From NCBI GenBank assembly GCA_023665245.1, contig JAMPEH010000024.1, positions 1 through 23,644 on the forward strand: a DNA stretch of 23,644 nucleotides. The letters are read 5' to 3'. The stretch comes from Muribaculaceae bacterium. GTDB taxonomy: Bacteria > Pseudomonadota > Alphaproteobacteria > Rs-D84. Positions 1 through 8,978 of this stretch are shown here, in pieces (the stretch's first letter is position 1; each line of letters begins with the position of its first letter). Made by a program: the position numbers and the translations under genes. Below the pieces are notes generated by a model. That model was not told the origin of the DNA and searched no databases. It saw nothing but the letters and a program-made list of their open reading frames with translations.

Positions 1-75
1 AGTGAAATATCAGATGTGCTAAAGGCATCAGCCACAAGTGAGGCACTTGAAAACCCCTCGTCAAAAACAGTGTAG
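1..75 (+). CDS. Possible 3' end of an unidentified CDS (partial)
   Basis: Frame 1 is open from the window edge to a TAG at 73-75, giving 24 residues that end in ENPSSKTV. I do not recognise the sequence. The other two frames close within 21 bases. An open stretch this short could be chance, so this is only a possible gene tail entering from the left. Confidence 0.2.
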   Translation, partial: SEISDVLKASATSEALENPSSKTV

Positions 76-427
76 CCACGGAACCCGCAGGGCTATACCG
101 AAGCCGTGGAGCGGTACGACACCAATACCCTCATACCAATCTTTCCCGTGAGGTTATCCTCGCCGGCCAGAGTACCCACCCAGTCGAAGCCCACAACGCA
201 GACGAAGCCCCAACCCCGTGCAGCCGCTTCCCGCTGCCAACAATACCGCCAACAACCCCACCGGACACCAAAGCCCACCTCTCCCCAAGAGGCCACCACC
301 CCGCAACAAACCCTCGCCGCTGAAACTCATCGCCAATGCCGAAGTGATAGTTAAAGAGCAATAAAACATAATTAACAGTGAAATTATAGATGGAGTTAAT
401 ATTAACATTTGAGTGTTAAATTTGAAA
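76..427. other. Stretch with no supported gene
   Basis: Bases 76-354 are GC-rich and proline-codon-rich, and several frames stay open mainly because stop codons are rare in such sequence. None of the translations looks like a folded protein. Bases 355-427 turn sharply AT-rich and contain the 12-bp palindrome GTTAATATTAAC at 395-406. This is probably a decayed gene end followed by the promoter region of the riboswitch that comes next. Confidence 0.4.
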
Positions 428-435
428 TAATTTTG
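428..435 (+). promoter_or_regulatory. Candidate -7 promoter box upstream of the first cobalamin riboswitch
   Basis: TAATTTTG fits the Bacteroidetes -7 consensus TAnnTTTG. A TTG at 409-411 could be the -33 element, although the 16-nt gap is shorter than the usual 19-21. It lies in AT-rich DNA just before the structured leader, and a start near 441 would fit. This is a consensus match only. Confidence 0.4.
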
Positions 436-445
436 GTTAGAGTAA

Positions 446-711
446 ACAAAATTGTGGGTGTGCGTGTTTCATCACTGTCGTTTCACGATTGAGAGGTTCA
501 ACAAAGGAATAAACGTCACAAGAGAGTGATTGCCCTTTGATTGACGAAAGAGGGAATCCGGTGTGAATCCGGAACAGTACCCGCTGCTGTGAGTTCCATA
601 AAAAGCTATCACAACAATGCCATTGCATAACAGTGAGAAGGCGTGATAGCCGGAACGAGTCAGAAAACCTGCCTTTCTAATCGAAATCGAACCTGCGGGT
701 TATCGGGTTTG
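446..711 (+). promoter_or_regulatory. Cobalamin (B12) riboswitch
   Basis: The leader carries the conserved core: GGGAATCCGGTGTGAATCCGG-type hairpin at 552-572, ACAGTACCCGCTGCTGTGA at 574-592, and the B12 box GAGTCAGAAAACCTGCC at 657-673. An 8-bp stem pairs GCTATCAC (605-612) with GTGATAGC (643-650). A downstream hairpin around 689-711 carries TGCGGG in its loop, complementary to the CCCGC of the core, which is the expected L5-L13 kissing-loop arrangement. The 5' boundary is uncertain. It precedes the DUF4465 lipoprotein gene by about 95 nt. In this class adenosylcobalamin or another cobalamin normally lowers expression. Confidence 0.92.
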
Positions 712-805
712 CACTTCAAATATTCCAATAAGGATTTGTGTAGTGTTTTATCCGTGACTGCTGCTTGAATTATCAAATTGTCAGACACATAAACACAATA
801 AATTC

Positions 806-1780
806 ATGAAAATGATGAAAACATTACTCAAATCGTTCATTTGCGGTGCTATGATTGCCAGCGCCGCAATGTTCACGAGCTGTTCAAGTGAGGACGAACC
901 CCTCATGCCGCAATCACAAGACGAGGCTCTGTCTCGCAGTGGAGAAAGACACGAAGCTATCTACATCGACTTCGAGAACGCAACTACCAACATGTTGGCT
1001 GGACCAACTTCCTATGGTGCAAACTTGTACTCAACGTATTCGGGCGTTAAATACAATGGATATACATACCGAATCTCTGACAAGAATTACTTTAGATGCA
1101 ACCTTAATGATCTCAACGGCGGACGGAACTTCTACAATGGAGGTATCACGATTTCTCGTTGGAATGTTATGTCCAATCCTACGGACTCAGTCGGATATAC
1201 AATTCCAATCGACTCAAAGACTGGGAAACCGACATGGCCGATTCCTACAGATTGGTGGTACTCTTACTATAATCAGTGCAGTGTTTATAACACAGCTTCA
1301 ACTGATGGCGCAAATGTAAAAGCCGGTGCGGGAGGCTCGAATAACTTTGCTGTGGTCTATGGTTACCAGGATGAATATAATGAGCCGTGGATAGCAAAAC
1401 CATACTTCACCTTGGATCAGCCTATGAATGTTAGCAGTATCGCAATTTGTAATACGGCATACTCATACGGCGTTATGAAGTATGGTAATACTTATGGCTC
1501 TCAGGGGGAAACTGAATCTCTGGAGAGTAGCAATGGTTGGTTTAAAATTATTGCTACAGGATACAAGCAGGACGGAAGCACTCAAACTTCTGAGATGTAT
1601 ATATGCAACTACGATTCATCTGAAGGAGCTATTGTTCCATTAAAAACTACTTGGCAAACTTGGAATCTTGGTTTCACAGATGTAATTAAAGTTGAATTCA
1701 ACTTCGAAGGTTCGGATGTTAGTGATTATGGACTAAATACTCCTGCATACATTTGTATGGACAACATTCTGTTGAATTAA
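806..1780 (+). CDS. DUF4465 surface lipoprotein, probable cobalamin-binding (BtuH-like) protein
   Basis: The 324-residue protein begins with a lipoprotein signal peptide. Cys26 follows Phe-Thr-Ser, and SSEDE comes straight after it, an acidic Bacteroidetes lipoprotein export signal that predicts display on the outer surface. Residues from about 50 to the end match the DUF4465 pattern: an IDFEN-type opening, a YNQCSVYN segment, AVVYGYQD, the ICNTAYSY and GWFKIIATGY strands, and a closing NTPAYICMDNI. The gene stands alone behind its own cobalamin riboswitch and ends at a strong hairpin shared with the converging btuB unit. From memory, DUF4465-type surface lipoproteins have been reported as B12 binders named BtuH in gut Bacteroidetes; I am fairly but not fully sure of that link. 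The fold call is firm, and the ligand is inferred from the riboswitch and the btuB/btuG neighbours. Confidence 0.85.
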   Translation: MKMMKTLLKSFICGAMIASAAMFTSCSSEDEPLMPQSQDEALSRSGERHEAIYIDFENATTNMLAGPTSYGANLYSTYSGVKYNGYTYRISDKNYFRCNLNDLNGGRNFYNGGITISRWNVMSNPTDSVGYTIPIDSKTGKPTWPIPTDWWYSYYNQCSVYNTASTDGANVKAGAGGSNNFAVVYGYQDEYNEPWIAKPYFTLDQPMNVSSIAICNTAYSYGVMKYGNTYGSQGETESLESSNGWFKIIATGYKQDGSTQTSEMYICNYDSSEGAIVPLKTTWQTWNLGFTDVIKVEFNFEGSDVSDYGLNTPAYICMDNILLN

Positions 1781-1802
1781 AGTTCTCACATGCAAGATAG
1801 AA

Positions 1803-1839
1803 ATTTCGCCCATCGCTTGAAAAGAGCGATGGGCGAAAT
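1803..1839. terminator. Bidirectional terminator hairpin between converging genes
   Basis: ATTTCGCCCATCGCT at 1803-1817 pairs perfectly with 1825-1839, giving a 15-bp stem and a 7-nt loop. It lies between the + strand lipoprotein stop (1780) and the - strand GLUG protein stop (1868), so it can end both transcripts. There is no long T tract, but AT-rich DNA follows on both sides. Confidence 0.8.
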
Positions 1840-1867
1840 CATATTTGACAGAAAATAAAGAACTGCT

Positions 1868-4800
1868 TTAAAGTTTTACCTTATGAGCTTTTCCCTCAGA
1901 AACACGGATAAAGATGCCGTGTGTTCCAACTGAGGGCTTAGAAATTTCAATCCCGTTTAAATTGTACCATCTTTCTTTTGTGCTGTCTAAATCAGATGAT
2001 ATGGCTTTGATGCCTGAGAATACTCCGGCCTTAGCGTAGAGGGTCGCATCTGAATTAACTTCTGTAACAGGAATTGAAAGTTCTGGATCAGCATACCATT
2101 GAACAGTCAAACCATCAAGTTCGGTGGGAAGTGTGCCATTAGTATAAATTACCGGGAAATCTTGAGATTCAGAAAATAATGAAATCTCCTGTGTGCCATC
2201 GATTATAGAGTAGGTGACTTTATGGACTTTATCGCCCCATAATACAGGATGCGGATGTTCACCGATAGTTTGACCAAAGGACTCTCCAAGAAGCCACGAA
2301 ACTTCTCCTGAGAGCAGTTGTTCATCATTAACCAGTTTAACAATTTCGCTGTCTAAAGAGTGACCAAATTCCGATGATGGAGAATCCCAACTAAGGACAT
2401 TGGTATATTGCTGATCATTCCCTTTTTGATATGAGCCGATGCAATACCCAGTGGCAAAATCTCCACCTTGAACATTACCAATATTTAATAAATTAGCAAG
2501 AGTTGGTACTGCGCCATTTATAATCTCGCCGACTATTCCTGCTCCCGAATTACATTCTATGTTGCCAAAATTTATGCAATTTTCAATTCTCGAGTTGGAG
2601 CACAAAGAGCCAACGATTCCGCCTGCGGTTTGTGCCTTTATGTTTGCATGGTTCTCACAATTGATAATATTGGCTAAAGCCCAATCGTTACCGCAGAATG
2701 CACCGGCTTGGCCGTATTCATGTGAAGTAGAAACTTCTCCGAAAATAGATAGATTCTTTATCGTACCACCATTTTGAATAGTTGTAAATAATCCAACGGC
2801 CATTTCAGAACTGTTCACATAGAGCCCTTCAATTTTGTGGCGGTTTCCATCAAAGGTTCCGTGATAATTGTTACTTATCGGTGTCCATTCATAATCACCC
2901 AAATCAATATCCTCTAAGAGTATTGCATTTTGCGAAACGCTGTTCCCTGAATTATGAGCATTTCCAAACCAAGCCATTTCATCACCATTAGTTATTTGAT
3001 AAACATTGTTTATCAACTGCGGTTCAGTAAAGGTTATTCCATCCCATGCATTGGGCGCGGCAATCAGATCTAATGATATTTCAAATACAGGATTGTTGCT
3101 CTCACTCAGGTAGTAAGAAGATTGATAATGTCTAAAGCCTTTTGCCGAAGCTTCAATTTCATATGTTCCAGCATACGCTTCGTATAGTCCATCTTCGTTA
3201 GGCAATAATTCCACGCCGTTATTTGTTACAACGTATGTCGCATTTTGTGCGTTGCTTTTTATACTGAAAGTAAATAGTTGTCGTTGCAGTATCGGTAATT
3301 CTACTTTCGGGATTGCGCCGAAGTAGGTCTTGTGTGGAACAGCTGTGAAATTTGGGGAGCGACCAATTGATTTGTTAATGTAACGATGACTGCCTATTGG
3401 ATCGCCATATCCATTAACCTGAATAACACCATCGTTCATAATATAAAAATTATTAGATGATGTATCATAGTCTTCTGGTATTTGGAACTCTATTGCTTGA
3501 GCATCCGGAGCACTAGAAAATGTATACTGACCGGGACCAAGAATTAGAGATGTTCCATTGGGGACTCCATTATACGTTAGATACGCAGACATATTATATA
3601 TGCCGGCAAGTTTGTTAGCAGGGTGGGAAAGTCCAAAATATTGAATTTTAACTCTATCGCCGGGATAAAATTTATCAGTGTCCGTATGTGTAAAATTGGT
3701 GATTTCTCTGTGACAAGTTTTCGCTGTAATAACCTGGTATACAGACTTACCCGCGGCATCGCTCAATTTAACGATGTTACGACCCTCTTTGAGAAGTAAT
3801 GTATATGAGCCATCCGGATTGACAGTAACGCCATCGGAACCAAATCCAGTATAGGTGGCAGAATTTTCACCGATAGTCGGATAAGCGAGGGTTACTGTCT
3901 CAACTCCATTGGGCGTGAAAGTATAGGAATAACCGTTTTCAGTGTCAAGATAATAAAACACATCATGCTCAGCATCAATATTTTTACCCGACATTTTAAG
4001 CAATGCGGTTCCATCCTCACCAATATTATATTTTTCGTTGATTACCATGTTTGGTTCAATTGACCCCGAGCTTTCGCCAACTGTTACGACGTAAACAGCC
4101 GTGTTTTCAGGCCAGATAGCGCCCCAAAATTTCCCTCCCATCCAATTGTCTGTCAGACATATGGCGTCATAGGACACAAGCACTATAGCAGTGCCGGTTC
4201 CTACTGCTTTAATTGTTCGCCATGATGATGTTGTTTCATCCGTTGAAATTTCGATTATTCCATTTGAGGGATTGCCGTTTAAATCTATTACTGAGTAATG
4301 AAAATCAGGCTCAAAGAAATAATTGTTGGTTTCAGTATCAGTAAGCTGCCAGTTACGCATAGCATGAGCATCAAATGTATCTCCGACGTTCATAACAAGA
4401 TGACCGCGTTCATTGATATTTACATAAATATCACCGGTTTCATAGCCACCGTTTGCGTTTACATCATGATTGATTTGTTTTGGGTTATATGCCGAAAAAT
4501 CATTTTCTGTAAAAGTAAAATGTCCATTCTCGGTGGCATAGAATGTACTTGCCATCGTAATGCCGTCTTTCTTCCAAATGCGATAATTAAGAAGTTGACC
4601 AACACCCAAACGGTAGGTGACATTTTTAGTATCTCCTAAATCTTCAGTACGAACTGGCTGGAATGGAGAAAAGTCCGTGAAATGGGCATTCTTTTTTGCA
4701 ACTTCAATACCTGCATTCATAGGCAACGTAAACGTAAATTCAGAGCCTTTAGGGATATCTCCACGGAAGATTGTACTTGCGGTTACAGTACCAGAGAGGT

Positions 4801-5323
4801 CTAATTGTACGTAGCCTTCATCAGAATGCTCCTGAGAAGGATAAAGGGTGATATATAACGTATGACCAGATAATGCAAGGGCGCATTTACGACCATCTGT
4901 TTTTGAACTACCACCTACAACAACAGCTTGTTTGTTTCCCTCTCGGTCGACAACCAATATATCAGCAGTATAGTCTACATCAAACTTCCATTGCTGATTG
5001 TTTTCATCTTTGTTGGTTGCATAAATAGAATTAGTCAAGACTTTAAAGTCTTGCTGTTCTGCCTTGTCTTCAACGACTATGACGATAGAACCATTATTGG
5101 TTCCCTTAGCTTCAAATCCTGTAAGAGTGTATTTGCCGGGTGCTATGTCCAGATTATATATTTTCTTGGTCGGTGTTCCGACATCTACCGATGTTCCATC
5201 TTCTGAAACCAGTGTCATTGTTTGAGAAGTGGAATTCATCGTAATCTGAACCGGTACACCAAATGAGGGAAGACACCCGACAATCAGTGCAATCAATCCA
5301 GAGAGTAAATGACTTTTTCTCAT
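1868..5323 (-). CDS. Large secreted GLUG-repeat protein of the B12 uptake operon, function unknown
   Basis: This 1151-residue protein starts at an ATG 30 nt after the btuG stop, so it is the last gene of the btuB-btuG unit. The N-terminus is a signal peptide (MRKSHLLSGLIALIVGCLPS) whose cysteine is not in a good lipobox. Residues about 25-750 are beta-rich, with several probable immunoglobulin-like or sandwich modules and no catalytic motif I can name. Residues about 760-960 form a GLUG-motif region: a GDEMAWFGNAHNSGN opening, W-TPI-...-GTFDG, GLFTTIQNGGTIKNL, then repeats AGAFCGN, GGIVGSL and AGIVGEI. The last ~33 residues (WYNLNGIEISKP...GIFIR) form a Bacteroidetes secreted-protein tail, also present on BtuG next door. 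Position and co-transcription suggest a role at the cell surface in B12 capture, perhaps structural. No direct functional signature supports that. Confidence 0.85.
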   Translation of the reverse strand: MRKSHLLSGLIALIVGCLPSFGVPVQITMNSTSQTMTLVSEDGTSVDVGTPTKKIYNLDIAPGKYTLTGFEAKGTNNGSIVIVVEDKAEQQDFKVLTNSIYATNKDENNQQWKFDVDYTADILVVDREGNKQAVVVGGSSKTDGRKCALALSGHTLYITLYPSQEHSDEGYVQLDLSGTVTASTIFRGDIPKGSEFTFTLPMNAGIEVAKKNAHFTDFSPFQPVRTEDLGDTKNVTYRLGVGQLLNYRIWKKDGITMASTFYATENGHFTFTENDFSAYNPKQINHDVNANGGYETGDIYVNINERGHLVMNVGDTFDAHAMRNWQLTDTETNNYFFEPDFHYSVIDLNGNPSNGIIEISTDETTSSWRTIKAVGTGTAIVLVSYDAICLTDNWMGGKFWGAIWPENTAVYVVTVGESSGSIEPNMVINEKYNIGEDGTALLKMSGKNIDAEHDVFYYLDTENGYSYTFTPNGVETVTLAYPTIGENSATYTGFGSDGVTVNPDGSYTLLLKEGRNIVKLSDAAGKSVYQVITAKTCHREITNFTHTDTDKFYPGDRVKIQYFGLSHPANKLAGIYNMSAYLTYNGVPNGTSLILGPGQYTFSSAPDAQAIEFQIPEDYDTSSNNFYIMNDGVIQVNGYGDPIGSHRYINKSIGRSPNFTAVPHKTYFGAIPKVELPILQRQLFTFSIKSNAQNATYVVTNNGVELLPNEDGLYEAYAGTYEIEASAKGFRHYQSSYYLSESNNPVFEISLDLIAAPNAWDGITFTEPQLINNVYQITNGDEMAWFGNAHNSGNSVSQNAILLEDIDLGDYEWTPISNNYHGTFDGNRHKIEGLYVNSSEMAVGLFTTIQNGGTIKNLSIFGEVSTSHEYGQAGAFCGNDWALANIINCENHANIKAQTAGGIVGSLCSNSRIENCINFGNIECNSGAGIVGEIINGAVPTLANLLNIGNVQGGDFATGYCIGSYQKGNDQQYTNVLSWDSPSSEFGHSLDSEIVKLVNDEQLLSGEVSWLLGESFGQTIGEHPHPVLWGDKVHKVTYSIIDGTQEISLFSESQDFPVIYTNGTLPTELDGLTVQWYADPELSIPVTEVNSDATLYAKAGVFSGIKAISSDLDSTKERWYNLNGIEISKPSVGTHGIFIRVSEGKAHKVKL

Positions 5324-5353
5324 GTGATTAAATGATTTTGTTTGTTGTTATTG

Positions 5354-6640
5354 TTATTTGTTTATTTTCTTTTTTCCGTTTTGAATGTATATCTGCCCTT
5401 TTTGAGGCTCTGCAATCCGGATGCCTTGGAGATTATAGATGAAACCGTCAGCAGCATTATGTTCATCTGCTTCGACATCGTCAATTCCCGATTCACCTTG
5501 CGGATTCAAAGCGAGGAAATGCGCCGGGTTTATATAGACACCATGTTTGCCCAGTAAAGTGCCTTCAGGCGACCATTGGTATAATGTGCCGCCCTCCACA
5601 TATCCTGCGGCATCAGTAGCATAGATATAGCCGGTATAGGGATTTACATACAGCCCGTATGGCATCTGCATTTTTTTGATGTCGTTGAGCATGGTGCCGG
5701 GAAGGGTTGTGGTGACTCCACGTGTACCAAAGTATTGTATAGCCATGGCAGGGTCGATAGTCACATAGTTAAACTGGTAGCTGCCGGTATAGTAGGAATA
5801 GCGAGACCCTATAGCATAAAATTTGCCGTCGCTTGCCGTACAACTGTAGGTTGCGGCGTATGGCAATTTTACAAAACATTGACTGTCGCTTTTCCCCTGG
5901 AGCACAGCTTCGCAATCCAATATTATGGTTGCGGCTTGAACGTCATAATAGTCACCCGGAGAATTGATGCAGAGGTATTGGCCGCTCTGCGAAAGTTTTC
6001 CGTAGAGATTGATTTGGCCGGTATCGACGTTTCGTTCGAGTGTCATAGTGGCAGCATCAATCACACTTACAGTTGTTTCGTATTCATGGTCTTCCTGAAA
6101 GGCATAACCTCCTGTATTGGCCACGAAGAGTTTACCTTTATAGTAAGCAATGCCCTCCGGCTCATAGCCCACTTCAACAGCATCGATAACCTTAAATGTT
6201 GATGCGTCTATTTTGGCAACGAATCCTTTTTCAAATTCCACATATCCGTTAACCGTTTCGCATTCGTGGCCGTAGGAAGAAACATAAACATATTGTCCAT
6301 CCGTAGCGAGTTTGCGGTTGTTTGGAACATCTTCGGTTTCCGCGACAGCATGGCCGGAGGCATCGATAAACTGAATGATGTTGGACCAATTAATCGCAAT
6401 GGCGATTAAATCAGGTTTAACTTGTATGATGTCGTTCGGGGTGTCACCGAGTTTATAGCCGTTAACATCTCGAAACCATTGGTTGCTGACAATCTTGCCA
6501 TTTTCAAAATATGTTATTTTTCCATTGTCAGCCTGCCAGTTTCCCTCGTTGAGAAGTATTATCTTCTCTTGTGCCGATGCACACAACGAGGAAAACAGAA
6601 TTGTAATACCAACGAAAAGTGTCTTGTATAGTTTCTTCAT
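5354..6640 (-). CDS. btuG: BtuG-like surface cobalamin-binding beta-propeller
   Basis: This is a YncE-type seven-bladed beta-propeller of 428 residues. The opening ILLNEGNWQADNGKITYFEN and the NGYKLGDTPNDI and AIAINWSNIIQFI strands match BtuG, which binds cobalamins with very high affinity and hands them to BtuB. I chose ATG 6640, because the upstream alternative is TTG at 6646; the ATG lies 9 nt after the btuB stop. Known Bacteroides BtuG proteins are lipoproteins. Here the signal peptide (residues 1-23) has Cys20 preceded by Leu, a poor lipobox, and a good signal peptidase I site at ASA-Q. The C-terminus (GFIYNLQGIRIAEP...GQIYIQNGKK) is a sorting-type tail instead. So the protein may be anchored differently, or lie free against BtuB. 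BtuG identity is strong; the anchoring is inference. Confidence 0.87.
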   Translation of the reverse strand: MKKLYKTLFVGITILFSSLCASAQEKIILLNEGNWQADNGKITYFENGKIVSNQWFRDVNGYKLGDTPNDIIQVKPDLIAIAINWSNIIQFIDASGHAVAETEDVPNNRKLATDGQYVYVSSYGHECETVNGYVEFEKGFVAKIDASTFKVIDAVEVGYEPEGIAYYKGKLFVANTGGYAFQEDHEYETTVSVIDAATMTLERNVDTGQINLYGKLSQSGQYLCINSPGDYYDVQAATIILDCEAVLQGKSDSQCFVKLPYAATYSCTASDGKFYAIGSRYSYYTGSYQFNYVTIDPAMAIQYFGTRGVTTTLPGTMLNDIKKMQMPYGLYVNPYTGYIYATDAAGYVEGGTLYQWSPEGTLLGKHGVYINPAHFLALNPQGESGIDDVEADEHNAADGFIYNLQGIRIAEPQKGQIYIQNGKKKINK

Positions 6641-6649
6641 AAGCAAGTG

Positions 6650-8611
6650 TTAAATAGAAACAGTTAGAGAGAACGTAAAACTGCGTCCGGGCATTGGATA
6701 GCGAGGCACGTGCTCATACTGCTCGTCAAGCAGGTCATTGATTTCAAGAGAAGCAGTAAACCAACGCCATATGCCGGTGAGTTTCATATCTATGTTGTTA
6801 TATGGTTTAAGAACGTCTTCAGGGTCAGCATACGACCACATACGTTCTCCGACATGGAGGTCCGACACAGTGAGTGTGAGCCATCGCCATCCAACAATGC
6901 CAGTGATTCCATACGAAAGTGTCGGAGAATAACAAATCGGCTTGTTGTACGACTGGCTTTCCGGGTCGGTGCGGTTGAGGTCTCGCTGCCATGTTAAGGA
7001 GGTAAGCAAAGAGAACGTCCAGTCTTTAGGAGAGAATCTGCCGGAAACGGTTGCATTAAGTCCCCGGCAATAGGTTTCGCCGTAGTTCATCATCGACCAT
7101 GAATATGTGCCTTTCAGGGGCAGACATACAATTCGGTTCTCAATCTTGTTGATGTAGCCGTCGGCTTGAACGTCAGCCGACCACAACGAATTGTTGTAGT
7201 GGTATTCAGCACCGATATTGTATTGCTTGGTGTATTCAGGTTTAAGATTTCGGTTTCCGACCTGTGTATAATATAAATCGTTCAGCGTAGGTACACGGAA
7301 AATACGTTTGTACCAAGCGCGGAACGAAAAACCTTTGATTGAGTAGCCGAGAGTCACTGACGGTGTGAATTTGCTGAGGGGATCAGCGGCACCGGCATGG
7401 GTGCGTGTCCAGTCTTTGTAATGTTGATAAAGCACAGAGGCAGCAAGCCGGACATTGGCATATTCCGCTTGTGCTGCCAATACAGCTTTCTGGTCAAGCC
7501 GTCGGACGGTATGGAAGTTACGCAAGTCAGCTTTGAGCCAAGACATTCTTGCATCGTAGCCGACATTCAGCCATACCCAACGCCACGGAGTGAAAGTATA
7601 GGCTGCTGATGCGAAAGCATCTTTTTGCCAATAATGGTTGTTTACGCGGGCTGTGTTCTGATTCTCCGGATAATCGGTGCAATATCGCAGATACTCCTGG
7701 GTGTATTTTGCATTGAACAGCACCTGGTGTTGCTCGGAAAAGCGATGTGTCCATGATGCCTGACCGAACCAGTCGACGTCCCATTCGCGTCCTACGTTGA
7801 TGTATTTGTCAGACAATCTACGGACGATTCCGCCAGGAACGCCACGCTCCGAAACATAGCAGTACGCATGGGCTGAAAACCCTTTGTGGAATGCCGCTCC
7901 CTCAATTCGGTAATATTCGATGTCGGAATTGCGGCGAACGCCCACGGTGTCCTCGTACTCTGATTTGTAGCGGAATGGATAGTCTCCCTTTGAGTTAAGG
8001 TATTCCCCATCAAGGAATCCACTCCAACCTTTGCGATTGATTTGAGCGGTAAGACGCCCTTTGTAGGTATGAAAAGAACCGACAGCTCCCATCACAGAAA
8101 GGGAGTCGGTAGTTGGTCGTCGGGTACGAAGGTACACGGTGGCACCGGAAGCAAATTCTGATGCCGTCTGGCAATGGTCAAGTTTGTTGGCGTTATACAG
8201 CGAAACAGATTCAAGCGTAGACAGCGAGAATTTGCCGAGGTCAACCGTGCCGTTTTGAGCATTGGTTACGCGTATGCCGTCGATGTAAACACCGACGTGC
8301 TGAGCACCCAAGGAACGAACATTAATGGTTTTGAGACCGCCGAGACCGCCATAATCCTTAATTTGGACACCGGCAAAATATTTGAGTGCATCGGCAATCG
8401 AAGTAGATGATAACGCTTGAAGCTGTGGCCCCTCCAACGCTTGAACGGTAGCGAGAGGACGGCGTTGGGCGGTAACGACCACCTCATTGAGAACCTTTGT
8501 GCTGTCAATGGGCTCAGAATCTGCAAAAGCACCGGGGATAGCAACTGAAATAACTGCGCAACATATATATATACGTTTGGTTACGGAAATCTTTGAAATC
8601 CGCAACGCCAT
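6650..8611 (-). CDS. btuB: BtuB-type TonB-dependent cobalamin receptor
   Basis: This outer-membrane receptor takes cobalamin through a 22-strand barrel using TonB energy. With the ATG at 8611 the protein is 653 residues, with a signal peptide ending near AFA-D (30-31). A TonB box-like NEVVVTA sits at 42-48. The plug (about 50-170) contains NVRSLGAQHVGVYIDGIRV, and a barrel of BtuB length ends in an aromatic-rich SFTFSL strand. An ATG at 8638 would add nine residues and a long basic n-region. A TTG at 8731 is unlikely because it would start only 25 nt after the riboswitch. The gene follows a cobalamin riboswitch by about 145 nt and is followed by btuG. Receptor class and ligand are well supported by both neighbours. 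Confidence 0.92.
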   Translation of the reverse strand: MALRISKISVTKRIYICCAVISVAIPGAFADSEPIDSTKVLNEVVVTAQRRPLATVQALEGPQLQALSSTSIADALKYFAGVQIKDYGGLGGLKTINVRSLGAQHVGVYIDGIRVTNAQNGTVDLGKFSLSTLESVSLYNANKLDHCQTASEFASGATVYLRTRRPTTDSLSVMGAVGSFHTYKGRLTAQINRKGWSGFLDGEYLNSKGDYPFRYKSEYEDTVGVRRNSDIEYYRIEGAAFHKGFSAHAYCYVSERGVPGGIVRRLSDKYINVGREWDVDWFGQASWTHRFSEQHQVLFNAKYTQEYLRYCTDYPENQNTARVNNHYWQKDAFASAAYTFTPWRWVWLNVGYDARMSWLKADLRNFHTVRRLDQKAVLAAQAEYANVRLAASVLYQHYKDWTRTHAGAADPLSKFTPSVTLGYSIKGFSFRAWYKRIFRVPTLNDLYYTQVGNRNLKPEYTKQYNIGAEYHYNNSLWSADVQADGYINKIENRIVCLPLKGTYSWSMMNYGETYCRGLNATVSGRFSPKDWTFSLLTSLTWQRDLNRTDPESQSYNKPICYSPTLSYGITGIVGWRWLTLTVSDLHVGERMWSYADPEDVLKPYNNIDMKLTGIWRWFTASLEINDLLDEQYEHVPRYPMPGRSFTFSLTVSI

Positions 8612-8755
8612 AGATATATGTTTCAGAACAGAATCCATTCTGCTATTCCATTGCAATGTGACCTGAAAGGTCGTGATATATGATGCGGGAACAGACTCCA
8701 CCGAGGAAGTCAGAATGGATATATGTGTCAACGTTGCAATAATGCAACGGGAGAA

Positions 8756-8978
8756 CTAACCCAATTTCCCGCAGGTTTTTCTCTCTTTTGAATGGCAGGT
8801 CTTCTGACTTATTCCTTCAGTCATTGCCCCTTCTCAGAGTTGCATCTCCAATGGATTAGCAATGACCTATGGCGAAATTTCGCCTGGAAATTACAGCAGC
8901 GGGTACTGTCCCGGATTTGCACCGGATTCCCTTTTGCAGCCCATAATCAGCCTTACAACTGATTAAGAGCACCAATTC
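8756..8978 (-). promoter_or_regulatory. Cobalamin (B12) riboswitch of the btuB operon
   Basis: Read on the - strand, the leader has the GGGAATCCGGTGCAAATCCGG-type hairpin, ACAGTACCCGCTGCTGTAA and the B12 box AAGTCAGAAGACCTGCC (8810-8794). P1 pairs GAATTGG near 8978-8972 with CCATTC near 8795-8790. Other stems pair GGCGAAATTTCGCC with itself (8871-8884) and GTCATTGC (8820-8827) with GCAATGAC (8859-8866). The 3' hairpin (8776-8756) carries TGCGGG for the kissing loop, as in the first riboswitch. Cobalamin binding should repress btuB, btuG and the GLUG protein. Confidence 0.94.

Noticed and set aside
106..354. Proline- and glutamine-rich frame of 82 codons on the + strand, and antisense frames over the same bases
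   Set aside because: All frames are open because of GC-rich composition. The translations look like low-complexity noise with no family match.
855..1319. 154-codon open frame in another frame of the lipoprotein gene
   Set aside because: The DUF4465 protein in the main frame has a signal peptide and conserved motifs; the other frame does not.
6573..6640. Cys20 of BtuG as a lipoprotein cysteine
   Set aside because: Leu at -1 does not fit the lipobox, and a good signal peptidase I site follows. I kept it as a non-lipoprotein, with the reservation noted in the findings.
8871..8884. Perfect 14-bp palindrome GGCGAAATTTCGCC as a possible operator
   Set aside because: It lies between the riboswitch core and the B12 box and is best explained as an internal stem of the cobalamin riboswitch.
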